The notes below the pieces were generated by a model. The model did not search any database. It saw only the letters and a list, made by a program, of their open reading frames with translations, and was not told where the DNA came from. The position numbers and the translations under genes are program-made. Positions 51,044 to 60,006 of a DNA stretch of 64,000 bases are shown in pieces. The DNA is from Salinigranum salinum. Lineage in GTDB: Archaea > Halobacteriota > Halobacteria > Halobacteriales > Haloferacaceae. The stretch spans positions 1,116,001 to 1,180,000 of the forward strand of contig NZ_VTOJ01000001.1 in the NCBI RefSeq assembly GCF_009176545.1, read 5' to 3'. Positions within the stretch are counted from its first letter, which is position 1, and each line of letters opens with the position of its first letter.

Positions 51044-52598
51044 CCTCCCCGCCCTCGTGGTCGCACTCCCGATCCTCGGGTCGGTCGCGGTGCTGCTCGC
51101 CGGACTCGTCCGCTCGGGGACCGGTTGGCCAATCGCCGTCGTCGCGACGGCGGCACAGACCGTCGGGGCGGTCGCGCTGGCGGTCGGCGCGTTCGGCTCT
51201 ACCCCGATCCGGTACGTCGTCGGCGGGTTCACGGCACCGTTCGGTATCGAGCTCGTCGTCGACGGCCTGTCGGCGACGATGGCGGTCCTCGTCGCCGTGG
51301 TCGCCCTCGGCGTTCTCGGCTACGCCCGACGCGCGGGCCCCCGGTCGAACGTCTTCTACGCGACGTACCTGCTGTTGGTCGCCGGGTTGACCGGGATGAG
51401 CATCACCGGCGACGTGTTCAACATGTACGTCTTCCTCGAGATCACGGGGCTCGCCGCCTACGCGCTCGTCGCGAGCGGCGAGGGTGGTCGCTCCGCCCGG
51501 GCGGCGCTGAAGTACCTCCTCGTCGGGACCGTGGGCGCGTCGTTGTTCCTCCTCGGGATCGGCTACGCGTACGTGGCGACGGGGACGCTCAACATGGCCG
51601 ACCTCTCCGCACAGCTCGCGGCGGTGGGCTACACGTCGCCGCTCGTCCAGGCGTCGTTCGGGCTGCTCGTCGTCGGCCTCTTCGTCAAGATCGCCGTCTT
51701 CCCCGTCCACACGTGGCAACCGGCCGCGTACGCCGGGGCACCCGACTCGGTGAGCGGACTCATCTCGGCGCTCGTCTCGACCGTTGCGGCGTACGCCCTC
51801 ATCCGCATCGTCTTCACCGTCTTCACCGTCGACTTCCTCGCGGCCAACGAGTTCGCACAGAGCGTGCTCGTGGTCGGCGCCGCGGTGAGCATCGTCGTCG
51901 GGAGCGTCCTCGCGGTCACCCAACGCGAAATAAAGCGAATGCTCGCGTACTCGTCGGTCTCGCAGTTCGGCCTCGTCGTCGGCGCCATCGCGGTGGCCAA
52001 CGGCACCGCACTGACGGGCGCGATGATTCACCTGGTCGGTCACGCGGTCATGAAGGGCGGGCTGTTCCTGACGAGCGGACTCATCGCCGACGAGACCGGG
52101 GCACGGAGGATCGACGCCTACGAGGGGCTCGCCAAACGCACGCCGACGGGTGCGGCTGCCTTCGGCGTCCTCGCGCTCGGGATGGTCGGGGTGCCGCCCG
52201 CGGTGGGCTTCGTCGGCAAGTGGTACATCGCGCTGGGCGCGGTCGAGGGACAGGCGTGGCCGCTCGCGGTCGTCATCCTCGTGAGCACGCTGTTGACGCT
52301 CGCGTACTTCGCGCGAATCCTGGAGCGTATCTACTTCCGCGAGCCGGCGCCGACGGAGCCCGGGGACGCCGGGACTGACGCCAGCGCCGACGCAGAGGGC
52401 GGCTCGCAGAGCCGGACCGTCGTCACCGACGGGATCGGCAGCGAGACGGTCGCCCGGGCCGGACAGGCACGGACGCAGGTGTCGACCGGGATGCGCGCGA
52501 CGGTGCTCCTGGCGGCCGTGCTGGCCGTCCTCCTCGGCATCGTCGCGTTCGAGTACGGACAGCTCCTCGAACCAACCATCGAACGACTCCTCGCATGA
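51036..52598 (+). CDS. mrpD: Mrp antiporter D-type subunit, first copy
   Basis: This 520-residue proton-translocating subunit of the NuoL/M/N family has about 14 hydrophobic segments. The proton-path Glu is in NMYVFLEITGLAAYALVASG. Conserved Lys residues are in LFVKIAVFPVHTWQPAAYAG and QREIKRMLAYSSVSQFGLVV. A Gly/Ala/Asp-rich cytosolic loop (about 440-480) precedes the last helix. It is the first of three consecutive D-type genes, each overlapping the next. Confidence 0.92.
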   Translation: MSDLPALVVALPILGSVAVLLAGLVRSGTGWPIAVVATAAQTVGAVALAVGAFGSTPIRYVVGGFTAPFGIELVVDGLSATMAVLVAVVALGVLGYARRAGPRSNVFYATYLLLVAGLTGMSITGDVFNMYVFLEITGLAAYALVASGEGGRSARAALKYLLVGTVGASLFLLGIGYAYVATGTLNMADLSAQLAAVGYTSPLVQASFGLLVVGLFVKIAVFPVHTWQPAAYAGAPDSVSGLISALVSTVAAYALIRIVFTVFTVDFLAANEFAQSVLVVGAAVSIVVGSVLAVTQREIKRMLAYSSVSQFGLVVGAIAVANGTALTGAMIHLVGHAVMKGGLFLTSGLIADETGARRIDAYEGLAKRTPTGAAAFGVLALGMVGVPPAVGFVGKWYIALGAVEGQAWPLAVVILVSTLLTLAYFARILERIYFREPAPTEPGDAGTDASADAEGGSQSRTVVTDGIGSETVARAGQARTQVSTGMRATVLLAAVLAVLLGIVAFEYGQLLEPTIERLLA

Positions 52599-54391
52599 CC
52601 GAACTCACGTCTCTCAGACCACTCGCCGCCGTGCTCGTCTCGGCAGTCATCATCGTCCCGATTCTCGCCTCGCGCGGGCGGCCGAACCTCCGGGAGGGCT
52701 GGACCGTGCTCGCGGCCGTGACGAAGCTGGGGCTCGTCGCCAGCATGGTTCCGGGCGTGCTCGGCGGCGACGTCTACGTGACGAACCTCGGGACGTTCGT
52801 TCCGGGCATCGAGTTCGCGCTCCGCGCGGACCCGCTCGGCATCCTGTTCGGCCTGCTCGCGAGCATGCTGTGGCTCGTGACGAGCTTCTACAGCATCGGC
52901 TACATGCGCGGCCTCGACGAGCACGCACAGACGCGGTACTTCGCGGCCTTCGCGGGCAGCCTCTCGGCGGCCATCGGTATCGCCTTCGCCTCGAACCTGC
53001 TCGTGCTGTTCGTCTTCTACGAACTGCTCACCGTAGCGACCTACCCGCTCGTCACCCACGACGAGACCGACGAGGCGCGGGCCGCGGGCCGGAAGTACCT
53101 CGCGTACACGTTCGGCGGCGGCGTCGCGGTCCTCTCGGGGGCTATCCTCATCTTCTGGCTCACAGGGACGGCAGGTGCGCCGGGGACGACGGCCTTCTCG
53201 GCGGGCGGCATCGCCCAGCTGGCGTCGGCGGACCCGGTGTTCGCCCGCGCCGCGTTCGCACTGCTAGTCGTCGGCTTCGGCGTGAAGGCCGCGCTCATGC
53301 CCATGCACTCGTGGCTCCCGGACGCGATGGTCGCGCCGACGCCCGTCTCCGGGCTCCTGCACGCCGTGGCTGTCGTCAAGTCCGGCGTGTTCGGCATCGC
53401 ACGCGTCGTGCTCGACGTGTTCGGGCCGGATCTCGTCGCCGACCTCGGCGTCGGGGTGATCCTGGCGGCCGTGGCGGCCTTTACCCTCGTCGTCTCGAGC
53501 GTCATCGCGCTCCGACAGGACAACCTCAAGCGCCGGCTCGCGTTCTCGACGGTGAGTCAGCTGTCGTACATCGTGCTCGGCCTGGCGGTCCTCAATCCCC
53601 TCGCGCTCGTCGGGGGTCTGCTCCACATCCCCGCCCACGCGTTCATGAAGCTCACGCTGTTCTTCTGTGCCGGGGCGCTCCACGTGGAGACGCACACCGA
53701 CGACATCAGCAACATGGCGGGCATCGGGCGGCGGATGCCGCTGACGATGACCGCGTTCGGCGTGGCGGCGTTGGGGATGGCCGGCATCCCACTGGTCGCG
53801 GGGTTCGTCAGCAAGTACTTCCTGCTCATCGGCACGGTCTCGGCCGGCGGCGTCGTGTTCACCGTCGCGCTGTTGGTGTCGGGCGTGCTCAACATCGCGT
53901 ACTTCTGGCCGGTCGTCTACGCGGCCTTCTTCGAGTCGCCCGACGAGTCCGATCCGAAACCCGTCGTCGAGAACCTGCTCGGCGGCCGATTCGGTGCGTC
54001 CCCGACCGACCAGGCGGCAACCGACGGCGGCTCACCGCGCGACGGCCCTGACGACGACCACGCCCACGAGCGTGAACAGGGACACGCCCACGAGTCCGAC
54101 GCCGCTTCCGAACCCATCCGGGACGACCACGGCTACGCCGAGAGTCACGAGGGGCAGGGGGCCGTCGACGAGGTGGAGGCCGCAGCACAGATCGACAGCG
54201 GCCACGGCCACGACGCGAGCCGCGCGTGGGAACACCGCGCGTGGAACGGGGCGGAGTCGACCTGGTTCATGCTCGGCCCGATCCTCTTCGCGATGACCGG
54301 CTCACTCGTGCTGGGTATCCTCCCGGACACCGCCGTCTTCCTGCGGATCGTCCGGCTCATCGTCGCCGGCGCGACAGGGGTGAGCGTCTGA
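52595..54391 (+). CDS. mrpD: Mrp antiporter D-type subunit, second copy, with His/Asp-rich loop
   Basis: This 598-residue paralogue of the previous gene has the conserved Glu in LFVFYELLTVATYPLVTH, Lys in VVGFGVKAALMPMHSWLPDA and RQDNLKRRLAFSTVSQLSYI. Between residues 450 and 560 it carries an unusual hydrophilic insert rich in His, Asp and Glu (DDDHAHEREQGHAHESD; HGYAESHEGQG; SGHGHDASRAWEHRAW) before the final helix. The insert could bind metal ions or simply reflect halophilic drift. ATG 52595 overlaps the first copy, and the stop gives TGATG with the third. Confidence 0.9.
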   Translation: MTELTSLRPLAAVLVSAVIIVPILASRGRPNLREGWTVLAAVTKLGLVASMVPGVLGGDVYVTNLGTFVPGIEFALRADPLGILFGLLASMLWLVTSFYSIGYMRGLDEHAQTRYFAAFAGSLSAAIGIAFASNLLVLFVFYELLTVATYPLVTHDETDEARAAGRKYLAYTFGGGVAVLSGAILIFWLTGTAGAPGTTAFSAGGIAQLASADPVFARAAFALLVVGFGVKAALMPMHSWLPDAMVAPTPVSGLLHAVAVVKSGVFGIARVVLDVFGPDLVADLGVGVILAAVAAFTLVVSSVIALRQDNLKRRLAFSTVSQLSYIVLGLAVLNPLALVGGLLHIPAHAFMKLTLFFCAGALHVETHTDDISNMAGIGRRMPLTMTAFGVAALGMAGIPLVAGFVSKYFLLIGTVSAGGVVFTVALLVSGVLNIAYFWPVVYAAFFESPDESDPKPVVENLLGGRFGASPTDQAATDGGSPRDGPDDDHAHEREQGHAHESDAASEPIRDDHGYAESHEGQGAVDEVEAAAQIDSGHGHDASRAWEHRAWNGAESTWFMLGPILFAMTGSLVLGILPDTAVFLRIVRLIVAGATGVSV

Positions 54392-56154
54392 TGGTGGCCC
54401 TCGACCCACTGATCCCGCCGTTCGTCCCGGTGCTCCTGGCGGCGCTCGTCATCCCGTTTTTGGGCCGGCGGGTGGGTCACGTCCTCGGCATCGTCGCGAC
54501 GGGCGTCGTCGTCCCGTACGTCTGGCTCTCACCCGAGGGTCAGCACCTCCCCGTCGCGCTGTTCGGGTTCGACGCGGTACTGTACAATGTCGACGCGTTC
54601 TCGACGCTGATGGGGCTCATCTTCGGTCTCATCGGCGCGGTGGCGGTGCTGTACTCGTGGTACTCGGAGGCGGATTCGTTGCAGACCGCCTTCGCGCTCT
54701 CGTACGTCGGAACGAGCCTGGGGGCCGTCTTCGGCGGCGACTGGCTCTCCCTTATCTTCTTCTGGGAGCTCATGGCCGTCACGAGCACGCTCCTCGTCTG
54801 GCACTACGGCGGGCGTGCGGTGCGGGCCGGCTACCGCTACGCGATACTGCACGGCATCGGCGGGACGCTCCTCTTGGGCGCGGTCATCTGGCACTACGTC
54901 GAGGTCGGCTCGTTCCTGTTCACCGCCTCGGAGGGTATCGCCGGTCCCGTCGCGCCGATCCTCGCCGCAATCGGCATCGGCGTCAACGTCGGCTTCGTCG
55001 GCCTCCACGCCTGGCTCCCCGACACATACCCGCGGCCGCACATCGCCGCGAGCGTCTTCCTCTGTGTGTTCACGACGAAGACCGGCGTCTACGGCATGTA
55101 CCGGGCGTTCCCCGAGGGACAGCTCGCGATCGCCTACATGGGCGGCATCATGGCGGTCTTCGGCGCGACGATGGCGCTCTTTCAGAACGATATGCGGCGG
55201 CTGCTCTCGTACCACATCCAGTCACAGGTCGGCTACATGATCGCCGGTGTCGGCATCGGGACGACGCTGGCGCAGGCCGGCGCGATGGCGCACGTCTTCA
55301 ACCACATCCTCTACAAGGCGCTGTTGTTCATGACCGCCGGCGTCGTCATCTACCGAACCGGCACCGAGAGCCTCAAGAAACTCGGTGGGCTGGGTCGTGA
55401 GATGCCGCTGACCGCGGCCGCGTTCACCGTCGCCGCGCTCTCCATCGCGGGCTTTCCCCTGTTCAACGGCTTCGTCAGCAAGGGCATCGTCATCGCGGCC
55501 AGCCACTACGACTTCGCGAAGGGGCCACTCTACGTGGGCGGCCGAACCACACTGGAGTGGCTCCTCCTCGTCGGGGGCGTCGGGACGTTCATGTCGTTCA
55601 TCAAGTTCGGCTACTACGCCTTTTTCCACGGCGAACACGAGGGGAGCGTCGCCGACGCGAACGTCGGCCAGTCGGTCGCGATGGTCACCGTCGCCGTGCT
55701 CTGTGTCTTCTTCGGCGTCTTCGACTCGGCGCTGTTCGCGCTGTTGCCGTTCGACGTGACCTCCGAGGCGGTCGTCTCGGAGGTGTACGTGACGTACACG
55801 GTCGGCCACATCGTCGAGGGGCTCGTCCTCGCCGTGGCCGGACTGATCGGGTTCGCCCTCGTGAAGAAGCCGCTGTCGAAGGTGAAACGGGTGCCCGATA
55901 TCGACGATCTGTACAATCCGGCCGCGCTGTACGGGACCCGCGCGCTCGTCGTCGGGACGACGGAACTGTACGCGGCGGTCGACCGGGCCGCGGTGACGGC
56001 GACGCGCGTCGCACACGGCGTCGTCATCGACCCCCGGTCGGTGCTCGCACGGCTCGGTGACCGCCAACCGGCCCGGCTGACCGCCGACATCGGGACGAGC
56101 ATCGTGCTCGTGACGCTCGTCCTCGCGGCGACCGTCGCCGTGTTGCTGATGTGA
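54391..56154 (+). CDS. mrpD: Mrp antiporter D-type subunit, third copy
   Basis: The 587-residue third NuoL/M/N-type subunit has Glu in WLSLIFFWELMAVTSTLLVW, VGLHAWLPDTYPRPHIAASV, QNDMRRLLSYHIQSQVGYMI, KALLFMTAGVVIYRTGTES and the GFPLFNGFVSKG loop. It lacks the His-rich insert and ends with an extra helix after a soluble segment. ATG 54391 shares a base with the upstream stop. It closes the Mrp operon; a separate gene follows 104 bp later. Confidence 0.92.
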   Translation: MVALDPLIPPFVPVLLAALVIPFLGRRVGHVLGIVATGVVVPYVWLSPEGQHLPVALFGFDAVLYNVDAFSTLMGLIFGLIGAVAVLYSWYSEADSLQTAFALSYVGTSLGAVFGGDWLSLIFFWELMAVTSTLLVWHYGGRAVRAGYRYAILHGIGGTLLLGAVIWHYVEVGSFLFTASEGIAGPVAPILAAIGIGVNVGFVGLHAWLPDTYPRPHIAASVFLCVFTTKTGVYGMYRAFPEGQLAIAYMGGIMAVFGATMALFQNDMRRLLSYHIQSQVGYMIAGVGIGTTLAQAGAMAHVFNHILYKALLFMTAGVVIYRTGTESLKKLGGLGREMPLTAAAFTVAALSIAGFPLFNGFVSKGIVIAASHYDFAKGPLYVGGRTTLEWLLLVGGVGTFMSFIKFGYYAFFHGEHEGSVADANVGQSVAMVTVAVLCVFFGVFDSALFALLPFDVTSEAVVSEVYVTYTVGHIVEGLVLAVAGLIGFALVKKPLSKVKRVPDIDDLYNPAALYGTRALVVGTTELYAAVDRAAVTATRVAHGVVIDPRSVLARLGDRQPARLTADIGTSIVLVTLVLAATVAVLLM

Positions 56155-56258
56155 GCGGCCGGCCCGTCACGACGTCTCGACCGAAGCGACCACCGGTCTC
56201 GTTCGTCGCACGCGGGTGAATCCGAACCCTGATTATCTCCGCGTCGCATCCCCCGGTG

Positions 56259-56918
56259 ATGGACGACGACTGGTTCGACGACTCCGAGAGCCTGTATCCG
56301 GACGGGATGGACGGGCCGACGGTGAAGACCCCGTCGGTCGACGTGCCGTCCGCGACGGGGGACGTCTTCCAGCGCTCGCCGATCGCCCGGCTGTTCGTCC
56401 TCCACGTGTTCGTCTGGAACGCCGTCGTCCTGCTCGTGAGCCTCGGCGCGATGCTGATCTACTTCCGCAACGACTGGGAGACCGGGAGCCGGTTGCTCAT
56501 GGCCGGCGGCATCCTGGCCGGCTACGGACTCTACCGGTGGCCCCGCGGGACCGACGCGGACGACGCGGACGACCCCGACAGCGGAGGCTCCGACGCCGAG
56601 GGTGCTGCGGAGGACGCCGGCTCCGTAGCCCCCGACGCCGAGGAGTCCGATACCGACACGACCGACACGACCGACACGGCCGACACGACCGACACGACCG
56701 ACACGACCGACACGGCCGACACGACCGACACGACCGACACGGCCGACACGACCGACACGACCGACACGGCCGACACGACCGACACGGTCAACACGACCGA
56801 CACGGCCGACACGACCGACACGGTCAACACGACCGACACGGCCGACACGGTCAACACGACCGACACGACCGACGAGACCGATCTTCTCGCCGACAGCGAC
56901 GCGAGGGCCGATCCCTGA
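56259..56918 (+). CDS. Membrane protein with a long Thr-Asp repeat tail
   Basis: This 219-residue protein has an acidic N-terminus (MDDDWFDDSESLYPDGMDGP), two hydrophobic helices (about 48-70, LFVLHVFVWNAVVLLVSLGA, and 79-93, LLMAGGILAGYGLYRW) and a tail of more than 100 residues. The tail is mostly the tripeptide Thr-Asp-Thr with Ala-Asp-Thr and Val-Asn-Thr variants. Start ATG 56259 is chosen over GTG 56256 because a TATA-like GATTATCTC lies about 25 nt upstream. It follows the Mrp operon and may belong with it. I do not recognise the family; the tail looks like a cell-surface or spacer sequence, or plain repeat expansion. Confidence 0.75.
   Translation: MDDDWFDDSESLYPDGMDGPTVKTPSVDVPSATGDVFQRSPIARLFVLHVFVWNAVVLLVSLGAMLIYFRNDWETGSRLLMAGGILAGYGLYRWPRGTDADDADDPDSGGSDAEGAAEDAGSVAPDAEESDTDTTDTTDTADTTDTTDTTDTADTTDTTDTADTTDTTDTADTTDTVNTTDTADTTDTVNTTDTADTVNTTDTTDETDLLADSDARADP
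56652..56867 (+). repeat. Coding minisatellite: 24 tandem 9-bp units
   Basis: The unit ACCGACACG (Thr-Asp-Thr) is repeated in phase 24 times, with GCCGACACG (Ala-Asp-Thr) and GTCAACACG (Val-Asn-Thr) as recurring variants. A degenerate 25th unit (ACCGACGAG) follows. Variants fall in a partly regular order (Thr, Thr, Ala units forming 27-bp super-repeats), which indicates growth by slippage or unequal crossing over. Copy number may vary between strains. Confidence 0.9.
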
Positions 56919-56951
56919 GTCGCCCGACGTATCACGCCGATCCGACTCACC

Positions 56952-58136
56952 TCACGCCGATTCGTCGGCCAGTGCACGGCCCAGTTCGTCGGTGATCCGC
57001 TCTGCGAGTACCGCTTTCGACCCGACGAACTCGTCGTCGGCATCCTTCGAGACGACGAGCGCCCGCGTCTCTTCGCGTCCCATCACGCTCGCGTCGTTGG
57101 CGACGACGAACGCCAGCCCTGCCCGCGACATGATGCGTCGCGCCTCCCGGATCATCGCGTCGTCGTCGCCCGACGTCTCGGCTTTGAACCCGACGATGGC
57201 GAGGTCGGGATGGGCCTCGCGTACCGTGTCGATGAGCTTCGGCGTCGGTTTCAGGTCGAGCGTTCGCGGCTCGCCCGAGCGGATCTTCTCCTCGGCGGCC
57301 GCGACCGTGAAGTCCGAGATCGCTGCCGCCGACAGGAGGGCGTCGGCGTCGTCGCACGCCTCCAGTGTCGCCGCCAGCATCTCCTCGGAAGTCTCGGCCC
57401 ACACGACGTCGGCGTAGTGCGTGTCGACCTCGGGCTTCGAGCTCCCGGTGCCGTGGACGAGAGTGACCGCTGCACCCGCGACGTGACAGGCGCGGGCGAG
57501 TGCCCGGCCCGTCCTCCCTGACGACCGGTTCGTCAGCACACGGACGGGGTCGAGCGGCTCGGCGGTCGCCCCCGCGGTGACGACGACGTGCCGGCCGTCG
57601 AGTCTGCGGGCCGACAGCGCCCGGGCGACCCCGGTCACGATGGCCGCCTCGGTGGCGATCTTCGCCTTCCCCTCCTCGAGCCGGGGATCGACGAACTCGA
57701 CGCCCCACTCTTCGAGTTGATCGATGGCGTCGAGCACGCCCGGATGGTCGTACATCGGCTCGTGCATCGCGGGGGCGCAGACGACGGGGACGCCCGCGCC
57801 GAGGGCGGTCGTCGCACACGTGGTCACGGGCGTGTCGTCGACGGCGCTCGCGATCTTGCCCACCGTGTTCGCCGTCGCGGGTGCGAGCAAGAGCACGTCC
57901 GCCCACCCCTCTCGCCCGCAGAGTTCGACGTGCTCGACGCGGCCCGTGAGCTCCGTGACGACGTCGTGCTCGGTAGCGAACTCCAGCGCCCAGGGGTGGA
58001 CGATGCCCTGCGCCGCGGGCGTCATCACGCCCCGGACGGTGGCACCGTGTCGCCGGAGTTCGTGGGCGAGTTCGACGCACTTCACGGCCGCGATAGAACC
58101 CGAGACGCCGAGGGCGACGGTGACTCCTTCGAGCAT
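56952..58136 (-). CDS. coaBC: Bifunctional phosphopantothenoylcysteine decarboxylase/synthetase
   Basis: CoaBC makes 4'-phosphopantetheine for coenzyme A. The 394-residue protein has the FMN-dependent CoaC half (1-180: VTVALGVSGSIAAVKCVELA, LLLAPATANTVGKIA, VVCAPAMHEPMYDHPGV). The CoaB synthetase half (about 185-394) has VVVTAGATAEPLDPVRVLTN, RSSGRTGRALA and KPTPKLIDTVREAHPDLAIV. In archaea it follows pantoate kinase and phosphopantothenate synthetase. ATG 58136 is preceded by GTTTTTACTC (minus strand, about 58163-58173), a TATA element 30 nt upstream. Confidence 0.93.
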   Translation of the reverse strand: MLEGVTVALGVSGSIAAVKCVELAHELRRHGATVRGVMTPAAQGIVHPWALEFATEHDVVTELTGRVEHVELCGREGWADVLLLAPATANTVGKIASAVDDTPVTTCATTALGAGVPVVCAPAMHEPMYDHPGVLDAIDQLEEWGVEFVDPRLEEGKAKIATEAAIVTGVARALSARRLDGRHVVVTAGATAEPLDPVRVLTNRSSGRTGRALARACHVAGAAVTLVHGTGSSKPEVDTHYADVVWAETSEEMLAATLEACDDADALLSAAAISDFTVAAAEEKIRSGEPRTLDLKPTPKLIDTVREAHPDLAIVGFKAETSGDDDAMIREARRIMSRAGLAFVVANDASVMGREETRALVVSKDADDEFVGSKAVLAERITDELGRALADESA

Positions 58137-58343
58137 TTGCCCCCTGTTGGGCCGGTAGCGAGTAAAAACCGTCCGGTGGCAGGGACACGGACTTCGTCCT
58201 GTTCGCCCCGGTCCCCGATCGGTCCGCCCGCTCCGCAGACTCGACCCGGCAGGGGGGGGCGGAGCCGCGAGCGGTCGCCGACGGGCAGGGACGACACCGA
58301 CCACACGCCACAGCTTTTGCTCGTCCGCCGCCTCCCGTAGGGT

Positions 58344-59117
58344 ATGACCGACACCTCCGAACCGACCGATGGCTGGGACGTCGTCGTCGTCGGCGACGGC
58401 CCTGCCGGGCTGACCGCGGCGACGTTCACCGCCCGCCACGACCTCCGGACGCTGGTCATCGGGACCGGCGACTCCATCCTCCGGCGCAACGCCCACCTCG
58501 AGAACTTCCCGGGGTTCCCGGCCGGCGTCAACGCTCGTCTCCTGCTCGACGCCATGCGCGACCAGGCCGACCGGGCGGGCGCCACGGTTCGCTCTGGTCG
58601 GGTCGTCGAACTCACGACGGCGGACGACGGGAGCGACGTCCCGGGTTTCGTCGTCGGGACGGCCGACGGCGACCGGGTCGAGACGCGGTACGTCGTCGCG
58701 GCGACGAAGAACGAGACCGACTACCTCGCGGGGCTCGACGTCGACCTCGTCGACCACGGGAAGACGTTCGTCGCGACGGACGCACACGGCAGAACGAGCC
58801 TTCCAGGGCTGTACGCGGCGGGACGGCTCGCGGCCAAACCCCACCAGGCGGTCGTCGCCGCGGGCCACGGCGCGGAGGTCGCGGTGACGCTCCTCGACGA
58901 CGACGCGACGCCCTTCTACCACGACTGGGTGACACCGGCAGGGTACTTCACCGGACGCGGCCGCGAGGTCCCGCCGGGCTGCGAGGAGATCCCCGACGCG
59001 GAGTGGCGCGAGAGAGCGGACGACGCGCGGGAGACCATGCAGCGGTATCTCGCCGAACCACACCCCGACGGTCCCGAACAGCATCCCAGCGTCGTCGAGC
59101 GCGACGACGGGGAGTGA
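58344..59117 (+). CDS. Reduced thioredoxin-reductase-like flavoprotein
   Basis: The 257-residue protein has one FAD-binding Rossmann domain: VVVVGDGPAGLTAATFTARH (about 14-33), LIGTGDSILRRNAHLENFPG and the closing LYAAGRLAAKPHQAVVAAGH. The NADPH-binding domain that normally interrupts thioredoxin reductases, and the CxxC pair, are absent; only one Cys exists in the whole protein. The C-terminal 60 residues (YHDWVTPAGYFTGRGREVPP) are extra. It cannot act as an ordinary thioredoxin reductase; an oxidoreductase using another partner is possible. A TATA-like CAGCTTTTGC precedes ATG 58344 by about 27 nt. Confidence 0.78.
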   Translation: MTDTSEPTDGWDVVVVGDGPAGLTAATFTARHDLRTLVIGTGDSILRRNAHLENFPGFPAGVNARLLLDAMRDQADRAGATVRSGRVVELTTADDGSDVPGFVVGTADGDRVETRYVVAATKNETDYLAGLDVDLVDHGKTFVATDAHGRTSLPGLYAAGRLAAKPHQAVVAAGHGAEVAVTLLDDDATPFYHDWVTPAGYFTGRGREVPPGCEEIPDAEWRERADDARETMQRYLAEPHPDGPEQHPSVVERDDGE

Positions 59118-59202
59118 GCCGCCGCAGTCGCCGTCGGCGCGACGCGACGACACCGGACCGCCGGGCCCACAGGGTTTTGTCTCCCGCGCCCTACCTGCGG
59201 TC

Positions 59203-59733
59203 GTGGACGAGATCGTCGTCACTACCGTCGTCTACCTCCCACCCGACGAGGTGTACGCGTTCCTGGAAGACTTCCCTCGCTACGCCCGGTACTCGGAGTA
59301 CCTGAAGGACGTGAACCAGCGCGGGGACGGCGGCCCGGGCACCCGGTACGACCTGCGCTTTTCGTGGTGGAAACTCACCTACACCGTCCGATCGGAGGTG
59401 ACGGAGGTCGACCCTCCGTGGCGCATCGACTGGCGCATCGTGAAGGACCTCCACGCGCACGGACACTGGGGGGTCGCGGAACTGGACGACCTGCCAGCCG
59501 ACGCGCCAGCCGACGCCGAGACGGCGTGTCGCGTCACGCTTCACGTCGAGTTCGACCCACAGACCGCCCGGGACGGTACGCTGGATCTGCCCCGGTTCGT
59601 CTCGTTCGACTTCGTCGTCGAGAAGCTCAAGCCGGTGCTGGTCAGGGAGGCGACGCGCGTCGTCGAGCGCGTCGTCGCCGACATCGAGGGGCGACAGCGG
59701 GACGTCGACCTCGTGGTCGAACAGCGCCCGTGA
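59203..59733 (+). CDS. SRPBCC/START-like domain protein
   Basis: The 176-residue protein resembles the polyketide cyclase/COQ10-like branch of the SRPBCC superfamily: VTTVVYLPPDEVYAFLEDFP, RYARYSEYLKDVNQRGDGGP and a long C-terminal helix VLVREATRVVERVVADIEGR. It should bind a hydrophobic ligand in the cytosol. GTG 59203 is accepted because GGTTTTGTC lies 27 nt before it, giving a leaderless start. The ligand is unknown. Confidence 0.78.
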   Translation: MDEIVVTTVVYLPPDEVYAFLEDFPRYARYSEYLKDVNQRGDGGPGTRYDLRFSWWKLTYTVRSEVTEVDPPWRIDWRIVKDLHAHGHWGVAELDDLPADAPADAETACRVTLHVEFDPQTARDGTLDLPRFVSFDFVVEKLKPVLVREATRVVERVVADIEGRQRDVDLVVEQRP

Positions 59734-60006
59734 CACGAGCCCGCCTCGCACGCCGCCGGCCTCCCACACCTCGACGCTGCGGACGTTCACTGTCCCGCCC
59801 GACCGCTGGACGGCTCGTTCGACCCGTAGCCCCTCTCCCTCGCGCTCTCGCGCTCGCTCGAACCCCTATCCCATCCCCGTCCCCATCTCCGTCGGTGAGG
59901 CGGCCGTCCTCGTCGACGTTCCCGTCGTCCCCGCCCCTGCCACAGTTCGAAACTCACGGTTGAGAGCCGAAAGGAAATACTCATACACGCACCGCGTACA
60001 AGAACG

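Noticed and set aside
57229-59222. N-terminal extension of coaBC to 59222
   Set aside because: The extra 362 codons run antisense to the flavoprotein gene and look like shadow sequence; a TATA element and the family N-terminus fix the start at 58136.
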